DNA from: Oxalobacteraceae sp. CFBP 8761
Lineage (GTDB): Bacteria > Pseudomonadota > Gammaproteobacteria > Burkholderiales > Burkholderiaceae_D
Direction: 5' to 3'
Length of the DNA: 64,000 nucleotides
Assembly: GCA_014841595.1 (NCBI GenBank)
Contig: JACYUE010000001.1
Coordinates: 1,476,996 to 1,540,995 of the forward strand
The notes beneath the pieces were generated by a model, which ran no database searches, was not told where the DNA came from, and worked only from the letters and a program-made list of their open reading frames with translations. Made by a program: the position numbers and the translations under genes. This document shows, in pieces, positions 26,441 through 34,068 of the stretch (within the stretch, counting starts at the first letter, position 1; every line of letters starts with the position of its first letter).

Positions 26441-26601
26441 ATGGAAAAAATGAGCGTGAACTAATTCTTAATCAGCTTAGCAACAAGAAAGTCACAAAGA
26501 TATATGCTCAGCAGGACCCTAATGGACGCTCTTGTCATATTATTAAAGATGATAAGAATAGTAAGCCGGTCGTGACTAAAAAAAATGGGAGCCATGAATG
26601 A
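26404..26601 (+). pseudogene. Orphan toxin-like C-terminal tail
   Basis: An open frame runs from just after TGA 26401-26403 to TGA 26599-26601. It has no ATG near its left end, where the coding sequence merges into repeat DNA. The last 52 codons (from about 26440) look genuine: DGKNERELILNQL, KVTKIYAQQDPNGRSC, HIIKDDKNSKPVV, NGSHE. The stop overlaps the start codon of immunity copy 2 in ATGA. This is the layout of an effector gene with its cognate immunity gene, so I infer a beheaded toxin C-terminus. The family of the toxin is not recognised; a lysine/aspartate-rich end is all that remains. Confidence 0.5.
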
Positions 26602-27923
26602 AAACTGGACAGATGCGGGATCCTGCGGGTAGCGTCAGTAAGTACACTGAAATCATCGAAAGCCATGTCAAGAGCGAAAGGTCAATGCAAGGGGGGCGGT
26701 TCAAGGCGCCTCTCGAAACACGGCTTCTCTACCATTTTCGGGATTTTGAATTTTCCGGGAAAGCAGTTGTATACCAGTACGGTGCGGGTAGGGAGCTGGC
26801 TGATATTCGATTGGAAGTTTTGTCCCGGATTGCCTTAATGCACGAGAGTTCGGAGTTTTTAAGAGGATATGCCGATCATTCCCAGACATACGATCCTTAT
26901 CCGTTGGGCGGAACAAATCGAGGTGCCCTGGGATTTTTTGCAATTGCACTGCTTGTCACGGAGTCAAGCGAATTTCTAGTCCAGCTTCGACAGCTTATTC
27001 CGCCAGATTCGAAAAGGCGATCCTATCTTCTAGATATCTTGACAAAGGCGTTCATTCCCGACTTCGAATTAGCCAAAAATTACAAAATGGATCAATTCGC
27101 TGCGGTGTGGATGATTCCCATTCTTCGTTCTCTAGCCATGTCTGGCGAAGAGCGGACGCAGGCGTTGGCCAACCACTTGAATCGCTGGTGCCAAATAATG
27201 CGGCCATGGGGATGGAAGCCGGATCTTGATCCCGTGGCTCGCGGTGACAACCTGTTTTGCGATTTTGCCTTCGAGCTTGCCTTGGCTGTATGTGCCTATG
27301 ATCTCGACGACCGTTCGTTTAGCGACAATCCGTATTATCCACGCGATCTGGTTGAGTACTACCGAGCTAACGTGCGGCACACACGTGACGCATGGCGGGC
27401 CGAAGGGGTGGGTTCTGGTGTTCCAGTCGAAGCACCTCCGCCTTCTAAGAAGGCTGACTTGGCAAACTCGAAACGCAAGGCCTTTGCACGATGGGTCGAA
27501 CTGGTTTGCGACGGCGATATGGATGCCACCGAAGCTGTGCTGGAGACGATCGGCAAACCGCGCAAGGTAGAGGACATCAACGAACTGATGGAATCGCTGG
27601 CCGACTCGAGCCAGGCAATCGAAGCGGATATCAAAGATGATGAAACAACGCTTCTACAGGCCGCCCAACTTGCCGAGCAACGTGCATTGGGCGATTTCGA
27701 CGGCCCACCCGGCCCGCCATTTGGCCCGGCCCGCTGCAGTGCAGGCCTGCTGGCGTTCGCACACTGGCTGCAGCCGCGAGGTTACCGCCTGGTCGATCTC
27801 GACAACGACGATGACGCCTGGCACGCCGTCGTGGTCAAGACCGAGTACCACGCCGAATTGCTTGAACTGAGCCACAGCCTGAGCATACGCACGCGCGCGC
27901 CCGAAGCCATCTACAAAGACTGA
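26598..27923 (+). CDS. PoNi-like immunity protein, copy 2
   Basis: The 441-residue product starts at ATG 26598 with GGGAG at 26588-26592 (the shared MRDPAG start lies five codons later at 26613). DUF1910/DUF1911-like regions are as in copy 1, with WCQIMRPWGWKPDLDP and VCAYDLDDRSFSDNPYYPRDLVEYYR. The C-terminal ~150 residues are close to copy 3 and copy 1 (FARWVELVCDGDMDATE, GPPFGPARC, HWLQPRGYRLVDLDNDDDAW), whereas the N-terminal ~130 residues differ strongly, as expected if specificity lies in the N-terminal half. Translation is coupled to the toxin-like tail by the ATGA overlap. Confidence 0.77.
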   Translation: MKTGQMRDPAGSVSKYTEIIESHVKSERSMQGGRFKAPLETRLLYHFRDFEFSGKAVVYQYGAGRELADIRLEVLSRIALMHESSEFLRGYADHSQTYDPYPLGGTNRGALGFFAIALLVTESSEFLVQLRQLIPPDSKRRSYLLDILTKAFIPDFELAKNYKMDQFAAVWMIPILRSLAMSGEERTQALANHLNRWCQIMRPWGWKPDLDPVARGDNLFCDFAFELALAVCAYDLDDRSFSDNPYYPRDLVEYYRANVRHTRDAWRAEGVGSGVPVEAPPPSKKADLANSKRKAFARWVELVCDGDMDATEAVLETIGKPRKVEDINELMESLADSSQAIEADIKDDETTLLQAAQLAEQRALGDFDGPPGPPFGPARCSAGLLAFAHWLQPRGYRLVDLDNDDDAWHAVVVKTEYHAELLELSHSLSIRTRAPEAIYKD

Positions 27924-28030
27924 CTACAAGGAGAACGCAAATTAAGGGGTCATAAACTAGGGGACGCAAACCAAGGGGCCAGGTCTAAATTTCTACACAA
28001 ACTAAGGCGGCAGGGGATCCTTGGGATCCC
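27924..28030. repeat. Inter-gene repeat region 2
   Basis: Directly after copy 2 the sequence ACAAGGAGAACGCAAATTAA repeats that behind copy 1, followed by GGGGTCATAAACTA and further units (CAAACCAAGGGGCC, AGGTCTAAATTT, CAAACTAAGGCGGCAGG) spaced like those of region 1. It closes with a short perfect hairpin, GGGATCC-TTG-GGATCCC (28014-28030). Copy 3 follows after 26 bases. The shared tail implies that gene plus spacer were duplicated as a unit. Confidence 0.55.
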
Positions 28031-28056
28031 AAACAGGGAATATGAAGGAAACTTGA

Positions 28057-29364
28057 ATGCGTGATCCTGCAGGTAATATGACGAGTTACGCGGAATTTTT
28101 CGAACATTACGATCGCCATATGGGTTGGCGCAAAGAAAAGTTCGCCACGCTCACATTGGAGCGGCAGATCTGGTATAGCTACGAGCAGATGGGCTTGTCC
28201 CAAAAGATGGTGTTGCACCGATATGGCAGAGGTGATCGCCTTGACGAGATTCAGTCGACAGTTCGGTCGCATACGAGTTTATTGATAGGCGACGCAGAAT
28301 TTTTGCGAACGAACGCGGAAGAAGGAATGAATCAGGTGTATCCCATTGATGGCACCTGGCGGGGCAATATCTCGTTTGCTGGTTTGGCATTGCTGCTTGT
28401 AGAGGCGCCGGAATATCCTGAGCTATTGCGTAAAATAATTGACATCGACTTGCAGCGACGTGCTTATCTGACTGATATCCTTTTTAAAGCATTCATCCCG
28501 AACTATTCGCTGGCCAGCAAATACAGAATTGATAAATATTCTGCGGTATGGATGGACCCGATCCAGCGCTCGCTCGCATTGCCTGCCGGTGAGCGTGCCC
28601 AGGCACTCGCCACGCACATGAAGAACTGGTGCCGGATTATGCGCCCTTGGGGATGGAAGCCCAACCTCAAGCCGGTGTACGGCGGTGACAATCTGTTCTG
28701 TGATTTTGCTTTTGAAGTCGCTTTGGCGGTATGTGCCTACGACATCGACGACAGTGCCTTCAACGATCATCCATATTATCCGCGCGACCTGGTCGAACAT
28801 TACCGCACGAAGATTCGCCACAACCGCGATGCCTGGCGCCCGCATGGGGCTGGCGCTGGCGTGCCGATTGTCACGCCGCCCCTTCCGAAGAGGGTGGACC
28901 TGTCCAGGTCGAAACGCAAGACCTTTGCACGATGGGTGGAACTGGTTTGCGACGGCGATATGGATGCCACTGAATCTGTGCTGGAAACGATCGGCAAACC
29001 GCGCAAGGTTGAGGATATCGACGAATTGATGGCGGCATTGGCCGCATCGAGCCAGGCGATTCAGTCTGACGTGAAGGATGACGCCACGACGCTGCTCCAG
29101 GCCGGGCGAATTGCCGAGCAACGCGCACTGGGTGATTTTGACGGACCGCCAGGTCCACCATTCGGCCCGGCTCGTTGCAGGGCGGGCTTGCTGGCGTTTG
29201 CAGATTGGCTGCAGCCGAGAGGTTACCGCCTGGTCGATCTCGACAACGACGATGACGCCTGGCATGCCGTCGTGGTCAAGGCCGAGTACCACACCGAATT
29301 CATTGAACTGAGCAATAGCTTGAAAATACGCGCGCGTGAACCTGACGCCGTCTACAACAACTAA
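28057..29364 (+). CDS. PoNi-like immunity protein, copy 3
   Basis: This has 435 residues from ATG 28057, with AAGGAA six bases upstream. It starts MRDPAGNMTSYAEF and has the same order: DUF1910-like (about 1-130), DUF1911-like with VCAYDIDDSAFNDHPYYPRDLVEHYR, Pro-rich linker, and the shared C-terminal domain ending RAREPDAVYNN. It is closest to copy 2 in the C-terminal part and diverged in the first 130 residues. A TGA of an open frame lies immediately upstream (28054-28056), but no toxin-like sequence can be recognised there. The spacer behind it no longer shows the shared repeat, so this is the array end. Confidence 0.77.
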   Translation: MRDPAGNMTSYAEFFEHYDRHMGWRKEKFATLTLERQIWYSYEQMGLSQKMVLHRYGRGDRLDEIQSTVRSHTSLLIGDAEFLRTNAEEGMNQVYPIDGTWRGNISFAGLALLLVEAPEYPELLRKIIDIDLQRRAYLTDILFKAFIPNYSLASKYRIDKYSAVWMDPIQRSLALPAGERAQALATHMKNWCRIMRPWGWKPNLKPVYGGDNLFCDFAFEVALAVCAYDIDDSAFNDHPYYPRDLVEHYRTKIRHNRDAWRPHGAGAGVPIVTPPLPKRVDLSRSKRKTFARWVELVCDGDMDATESVLETIGKPRKVEDIDELMAALAASSQAIQSDVKDDATTLLQAGRIAEQRALGDFDGPPGPPFGPARCRAGLLAFADWLQPRGYRLVDLDNDDDAWHAVVVKAEYHTEFIELSNSLKIRAREPDAVYNN

Positions 29365-29457
29365 CCACGAAAAGAACGTACATGTTGGATAGTTCAAGAA
29401 TCCACGTCGCGACCGCATCCTGATGTGCGACAGTGCAGACCCGTCGGCAACTGGTAG

Positions 29458-29487
29458 GAACTACAGTCACACCAACAACTGTAGTTC
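29458..29487. terminator. Inverted repeat between convergent genes, possible terminator
   Basis: A perfect 10-bp stem (GAACTACAGT with ACTGTAGTTC) has a 10-base loop and lies between the end of the immunity array (+) and the end of the TonB-dependent receptor (-). No T-run follows on either strand, so termination is only suggested by position. Confidence 0.4.
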
Positions 29488-29501
29488 ACTACCGGCTCAA
29501 A

Positions 29502-31631
29502 TCAAAAATCAATCTGCGCCGACACCCTGAACGTCCTCGGCGCCCCTGGCAGCAAATACCCACCCAGCGACTGCGTCACGTCGCGCCAGTAGAATTTGTC
29601 GAACGCATTGTCCATCCGCGCCCGGATGATCGTGTTCAGACCACCCGCGCGTAGCAGGTACGATGCGCCAAACCCGGCCACGTGGTACCCCGGCACCTTG
29701 ACGCGATTGGCCGGATCGAACACTTTGTTGCCCGAATACTGCCACTGCGCGTCCAGCTTGAGCCCCGCCACTTGCGGCACTTCGTACTCGATCCACGCAG
29801 ACGTGCGCAGTTCCGGCACATTGGTCACGCGCTTGCCTTCGGTGCTGGCGTCGCCCGTGTCCTTCTGGTCCGTATCGAGCGCCATCAGCGACAGGTTATA
29901 GTTCAGGCCGGGCAGGGCGCGGCCCTGGGCCGACAGCTCGACGCCGCGGTGCGTCTGCTCGCCCGCGCGCACGAAGACGTTGGCGGAATTCGTGTACTCG
30001 AGGCCCTGGGTGATTTCAAACACGGCGCCCGACAGCGCCAGCTGCTCGTTCACATTGCGCTTGACGCCAAATTCGAATTGCTTCGAGCGGCTTGGCGAGA
30101 GCACCGTGTTCTGGTTGACCGTCTCCATCGGTGCGATGCCGCCGTATTGCAGGCCGTGGCTGATCGAGCCGTAGACGCGCCAGTCAGGCGCCGGTGCATA
30201 CACGAGCGCCACGTTCGGCAGCGCGAACGAGTCTTTTGATTTCACGCGCGCCTGGTCGATTTCTTCCAGCGCGTCGAGCTTGAGCTGGACGTAACGCACG
30301 CCGGCGTGCAGCGTCCAGTCCGGTGACAGGGTCAGGATGTCCTGCACGAACAGCGAACGCTCTTCGGTTGCGCGGCGTTCCATCACGGGGCCGGTCACGC
30401 GGCTGCTGTCCACCGGCGGCACGATCTGGTTCTGCCAGATATTGCTCGAGCCGACGTAGTCGTAGACGTATTCGCCGAAGCTGTCGTGGCGTTCGGCGTA
30501 AGCGCTGCCGATCGTCAACGCGTGGCGCACGGCGCCCGTGTCGAAGCGGCCCTGCAGCATCGCTTGCGCGCCCCACGGCGTCTTGCGCTCGCCGGTGCTC
30601 TGGAAGTCATACACATCATAGTCGCCGTTCGAGCAGTAGCCCGGATAGTAGCCGTCGCCCTCGTTGCTGCAGCCGTACGGGAAGGCGGTGAAGTCGTCGC
30701 GCTTGAACCAGTGCTTGTTGGCGTTGACGGTCGCGGTCCAGGTGTCGCTGATGCGGTACTCGAAGCGCAGGCCAAGGTTGCTGCTGTCGGTGTCGACGGG
30801 GCGCGTCCACGGCTGGTCGTTGAGCAGCGTTTTCGCCGAGATCCCGGTGGGCAGGACTTCGTTGCGCAGCAGTTGGTAGCCGGGGGCGGTAACCTGCTCC
30901 TTGTGCTGGTGGTCGACGTCGATCTGGAACAGCGCGTCGGGCGAGATCTGCCAGTCGAAGGCGGCCGAGATGAACTGGCGCTTGCCGTCAGCGCCGCGCA
31001 CATACGATTTCAGGTCTTCGGCAGCGGCATTGATGCGGTAGCCGAAACGGCGGTCGGCGAAGCGTCCGCCCAGGTCGACCGCGCCGTACACGGTGCCGCG
31101 TTCGCGCACTTCGACGGTGGCCGAGCGCAGCGGCGCATTGGTCGGGCGCTTGGTGACGAAGTTGAGCATGCCGCCGGGCGCCGCGACGCCGGCCTGCAGG
31201 CCGGCCAGGCCGCGCAGGAGTTCGATGCGCTCCTTGTTCTCGAGCGGGATCTGCGTGTCGCCCGAGATCGCGATCATGTCCTTGCGATAGCTGGTCGCGT
31301 TGTCGAGCGTGAAGCCGCGCACCGAGAACTGCTCCGCGTAGCCGATGGCGTTGTAGGCGTCGCCGATCGACGCGTCGTAGCGGCTCGCATCGCTGACGCT
31401 GCGGATCGACAGATCCTGCATCTGGCCCTGGCCGATCGAGGTAATCGACGCCGGCGCGTCGAGCAGCTGCGTTTCGGCGAAACCGCCGACGCTGGCGCGG
31501 TCAAGCGCGATCCATTTGCTGCTGGTGACGACGACCGAGGGGATGGTGTCCTGCGCAAATGCAGCAGGCGTGACAACGAAGGCCTGCACGATGGCGCAGG
31601 CAAGGACTGGGTGCTTCAGAGTGAAGGTCAT
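29502..31631 (-). CDS. TonB-dependent outer-membrane receptor under TPP riboswitch control
   Basis: This is a 709-residue outer-membrane beta-barrel with signal peptide (about 1-27, ending AAFAQ), an N-terminal plug (about 45-170; SVRGFTLDN, RIELLRGLAGLQAGVAAPGGMLNFVTKRP) and a 22-strand barrel ending in FRVSAQIDF with the usual terminal Phe. By plug and barrel motifs it belongs to the 'siderophore receptor' subfamily. However, a TPP riboswitch (31733-31809) lies in its leader, so thiamine, a phosphate ester or a thiamine precursor is a better guess for the ligand than an iron chelate. ATG 31631 is chosen since the longer frame runs through the riboswitch. Energy would come from TonB-ExbBD encoded elsewhere. 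Confidence 0.9.
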   Translation of the reverse strand: MTFTLKHPVLACAIVQAFVVTPAAFAQDTIPSVVVTSSKWIALDRASVGGFAETQLLDAPASITSIGQGQMQDLSIRSVSDASRYDASIGDAYNAIGYAEQFSVRGFTLDNATSYRKDMIAISGDTQIPLENKERIELLRGLAGLQAGVAAPGGMLNFVTKRPTNAPLRSATVEVRERGTVYGAVDLGGRFADRRFGYRINAAAEDLKSYVRGADGKRQFISAAFDWQISPDALFQIDVDHQHKEQVTAPGYQLLRNEVLPTGISAKTLLNDQPWTRPVDTDSSNLGLRFEYRISDTWTATVNANKHWFKRDDFTAFPYGCSNEGDGYYPGYCSNGDYDVYDFQSTGERKTPWGAQAMLQGRFDTGAVRHALTIGSAYAERHDSFGEYVYDYVGSSNIWQNQIVPPVDSSRVTGPVMERRATEERSLFVQDILTLSPDWTLHAGVRYVQLKLDALEEIDQARVKSKDSFALPNVALVYAPAPDWRVYGSISHGLQYGGIAPMETVNQNTVLSPSRSKQFEFGVKRNVNEQLALSGAVFEITQGLEYTNSANVFVRAGEQTHRGVELSAQGRALPGLNYNLSLMALDTDQKDTGDASTEGKRVTNVPELRTSAWIEYEVPQVAGLKLDAQWQYSGNKVFDPANRVKVPGYHVAGFGASYLLRAGGLNTIIRARMDNAFDKFYWRDVTQSLGGYLLPGAPRTFRVSAQIDF

Positions 31632-31646
31632 GGTGTGCTCGTGTTT

Positions 31647-31665
31647 GCGCGCCACGAGGGCGCGC
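31647..31665 (-). promoter_or_regulatory. Hairpin before the receptor start, possible riboswitch expression platform
   Basis: A 7-bp GC stem (31647-31653 with 31659-31665, GCGCGCC/GGCGCGC) with a 5-base loop sits about 16 bases before the start codon. It could hide the ribosome-binding region or act as a switch arm controlled by the upstream aptamer. This is inference from position only. Confidence 0.4.
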
Positions 31666-31732
31666 CGCTTAAATTCAAGCCGGAGCCAACGTGGGGGAAG
31701 GGCAAACGAACGGGAGGGCTGCTTTGCGCTTT

Positions 31733-31809
31733 CCTTCGCTGGCATTATCCAGATCAGGTACGAAGGGTATGTCTCACCCGGAACAACGTTCCAGGACCCC
31801 TAGCGAAGG
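31733..31809 (-). promoter_or_regulatory. TPP riboswitch (THI box)
   Basis: On the minus strand the conserved THI-element parts appear in order: P1 arm CCTTCGCT (31802-31809), a GGGGTCC arm, GGTGAGA then ATACCC (31765-31778), ACCTGATCTGGATAATGCC (31740-31758) and the closing P1 arm AGCGAAGG (31733-31740). These are the hallmark sequences of the thiamine-pyrophosphate aptamer, including the pyrimidine-sensor (GTGAGA, in place of CTGAGA) and the pyrophosphate-sensor helix. The aptamer lies about 100 bases before the TonB-dependent receptor gene. Binding of TPP would be expected to shut the receptor off. Confidence 0.94.
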
Positions 31810-31866
31810 CGCGAGTGTAGCACGGCGCTTGACGGCCGTGGTGAATCTGGCAAGCGTCGTGAAGCT

Positions 31867-32640
31867 TCAGGCTTGTGCGGTAGTGGGCGCTCTGGTCGCG
31901 GCGGCAGTCGTGGGAACCGACGCCATGCAGCGCAGCAGCGCGCTGTGGGCGGCTTCGGCAATCGCGCGCCATTGTTCGCGGCGCTGGGCGGCGCGCTTGC
32001 GGTGCTTCGATGGCATGTCGGCCAGTGGCTTGAGGTAGAACGGCAGCGTGATCTGGTAGTGGCGCGCATCGTGTTCGGCGCCGCCGAGAATCCGCCAGAA
32101 GCCATCGTAGCCGCTCTCGAAGGTCGCGTGCTGGTCTGCCCGGTACGCCGGGTGCGCGGTGGCGCGCAGCGCGAGCACGCGGTCGATGCCCAGCGCCTGC
32201 GCCGCGCCCTGCAGGGCGGCGAACGCGAAGAAGCTGGGCGAGTTGTTCGGGAAGGCGCGCTCGAACGCATCGAAGGCCGGACCGGCATTGCGCCACAGGC
32301 CCGCGTTGTGGGTCACCAGCGGCACGCTCGCCACTGGAAGCGCGAGTTGCGCGCCGTCGGTCCAGGTCCAGGACAGGCGATGCAACACCGCATCATTGGC
32401 GAGCAGCGTCAAGGTCAACCCATTCTGCGAATCGTCGCGCTGCGCCGTGCGCAGTTGCAGCGCAAAGCGCCCATGCTCGCTATCGTGCTGCCACAAGATC
32501 AGGCCGGCACTGCCATGCACCGCATCCCGGTACGTCCGGTTGAAGGTCGTCTCCTCGAAGCGGCCGTGGGAATCGAGGGACTGGTGCGCGCGCCAGTGGC
32601 GCAGGGCGTGCCAGCGTTGGGTCAATCGCGCGATGATCAT
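31867..32640 (-). CDS. DUF535 (VirK/YbjX-like) protein
   Basis: The product has 257 residues and starts at ATG 32640 with GGAG five bases upstream. The C-terminal half has the DUF535 pattern: YDGFWRILGGAEHDARHYQITLP followed by the basic SKHRKRAAQRREQW segment. The VirK/YbjX family is linked to envelope stress and antimicrobial-peptide resistance in enterobacteria, but its biochemical role is unknown. It lies upstream of the riboswitch on the same strand. The riboswitch and probably a promoter separate it from the receptor, so co-regulation is doubtful. Confidence 0.8.
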   Translation of the reverse strand: MIIARLTQRWHALRHWRAHQSLDSHGRFEETTFNRTYRDAVHGSAGLILWQHDSEHGRFALQLRTAQRDDSQNGLTLTLLANDAVLHRLSWTWTDGAQLALPVASVPLVTHNAGLWRNAGPAFDAFERAFPNNSPSFFAFAALQGAAQALGIDRVLALRATAHPAYRADQHATFESGYDGFWRILGGAEHDARHYQITLPFYLKPLADMPSKHRKRAAQRREQWRAIAEAAHSALLRCMASVPTTAAATRAPTTAQA

Positions 32641-32946
32641 GGGCGCTCCATTGGACAGAAAGTGACGGGCGAACTTTATTAAATTAGTTCCTCAGTGCAA
32701 TTATGTTCCCGATTGCCAACGTGTGCTTGGAGAAAGTGTAATGATTCGTCAGGAACCAACACGATTCGGGGCAGTGGCCCTGCTGACGGGGTTCAGTGCC
32801 CGAAAGGGCGTTGCTCAATAGCCACAATCGGTCCATGTCTGTGGCGCGCCACGCCTGTCGGGTTACGTTGACCGCCGCGAATACCCGCTTGCTATCGGGA
32901 GCAGGTCATAATGGCGGCACTTATTTATCAGCACGAAAGAACATCC
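32641..32946. other. Intergenic region between divergent genes
   Basis: This holds the promoters of the DUF535 gene (-) and the small gene at 32947 (+). An AT-rich patch (TTTATTAAATTAGTT, near 32675) is a likely promoter area. A short GCCCGAAAGGGC hairpin lies near 32800. I see no gene. Confidence 0.5.
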
Positions 32947-33255
32947 ATGACGCACAACCAGCCGCCGGAAGGCGCCCTCGCGCAGGGCCCTGTGACCGGG
33001 AACGAATCTGTGAATGACACGCAATCCCGCAGCATGCACCGCACGGCGTCCAGTCGCGTCGTCGGCCAGGCATCGCGCGCTGCGACCGCCAAGACGGCCA
33101 AGGGCAAGGACAAGGACAGCACGGGCATTCCGCAAAGGCCGAACGCCAGCCAGGTTTCGGCGTGGAAGAAAGAAAACAAGGCCTCGATTGCAGAAACGGC
33201 GAAGCATTTCAACCTGCCGCCAACGATCGCCAAACGGTGGTGCGCCGTCGCCTGA
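32947..33255 (+). CDS. Small basic protein with helix-turn-helix-like C-terminus
   Basis: This encodes 102 residues from ATG 32947. The N-terminal two thirds are low-complexity, rich in Ser/Thr/Ala/Lys. The last ~35 residues (VSAWKKENKASIAETAKHFNLPPTIAKRW) look like a homeodomain-type helix-turn-helix of the sort found at the start of transposases and small regulators. It may be a stand-alone DNA-binding protein or the stub of a lost transposase. Codon use is GC-rich like its neighbours. No family is assigned. Confidence 0.5.
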   Translation: MTHNQPPEGALAQGPVTGNESVNDTQSRSMHRTASSRVVGQASRAATAKTAKGKDKDSTGIPQRPNASQVSAWKKENKASIAETAKHFNLPPTIAKRWCAVA

Positions 33256-33349
33256 AAGACAGGGAAGGTGCGCACGGCCGGCGTACCGTGCTTCCCGGCC
33301 TTCCGGATCGGTCTACCATGACTTTTCTCCATCAACAGGAAAAGCAATC

Positions 33350-34063
33350 ATGGTGCAACCCTACGAACTGTTTTACTGGCCGTCGATCCAGGGCCGCGGC
33401 GAATTCGTACGACTGGCGCTGGAAGAAGCGGGCGCCGATTACGTCGACGTGGCGCGCCGCGATGGCGGCGTCGATCTGCTGATGGCCGCGCTCGAAGTCG
33501 GCGACCATCCTTCCTTTGCCCCGCCGTTCCTGAAAGCCGGTGAACAGACCATCGGCCAGGTGGCCAACATTCTGCTGTACCTGGGTGAACAGCATGGCCT
33601 GGCGCCACGCACAGAACCTGGCCGGCTCTGGGTCCACCAGCTGCAACTGACGATCGCCGACTTGGTCACCGAGGCGCACGACACGCATCACCCGATCGCC
33701 TCGATGCTGTATTACGAAGACCAGAAGCCCGAAGCCAAGCGCCGCGCGGCCGATTTCGTCGAGACGCGCATCCCCAAGTTCATGGCCTATTTTGCGCGGC
33801 TGCTGGCCAATCCCGAGCCGCGCGACTACCTGCTGGGCGAGCGCGTGAGCTACGCCGACCTGTCGCTGTTCCAGGTCATCGAGGGCTTGCGCTATGCATT
33901 CCCCAACGCGATGAAGAAGGTCGAGCAGGAGCATCCCGAGCTCACCGGCCTGCGCGACCGGGTAGCGGCGCGGCCAAGGATTGCGGCCTACCTGGCATCG
34001 CCGCGCCGCATCCCGTTCAACCAGGACGGCATCTTCCGTCGCTATCCCGAGCTGGACGCGTAA
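33350..34063 (+). CDS. Glutathione S-transferase family protein
   Basis: The 237-residue cytosolic protein starts at ATG 33350 with AGGAAA upstream. The N-terminal thioredoxin-fold domain (about 1-80) shows YELFYWPSIQGRGEFVRLAL and the cis-Pro region APPFLK; the C-terminal helical domain (about 90-230) has YLLGERVSYADLSLFQV. The pattern resembles sigma/alpha-like bacterial GSTs, with Tyr5 or Tyr9 as possible glutathione-activating residue. Expected role: conjugation of glutathione to electrophiles; no specific substrate. It ends five bases from the convergent MFS gene. Confidence 0.88.
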   Translation: MVQPYELFYWPSIQGRGEFVRLALEEAGADYVDVARRDGGVDLLMAALEVGDHPSFAPPFLKAGEQTIGQVANILLYLGEQHGLAPRTEPGRLWVHQLQLTIADLVTEAHDTHHPIASMLYYEDQKPEAKRRAADFVETRIPKFMAYFARLLANPEPRDYLLGERVSYADLSLFQVIEGLRYAFPNAMKKVEQEHPELTGLRDRVAARPRIAAYLASPRRIPFNQDGIFRRYPELDA

Positions 34064-34068
34064 GCAGG

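Noticed and set aside
26187..28030. Repeats between immunity genes considered as a CRISPR array
   Set aside because: Units are irregular in length and spacing, and no cas gene is present.
28014..28056. Possible second toxin-like tail before immunity copy 3
   Set aside because: Two frames are open to a stop near the ATG, but neither gives a convincing peptide; the sequence is mostly repeat and hairpin.
29502..31631. Reading the receptor simply as a siderophore receptor
   Set aside because: The TPP aptamer in its leader is better evidence for ligand class than subfamily resemblance of plug and barrel.
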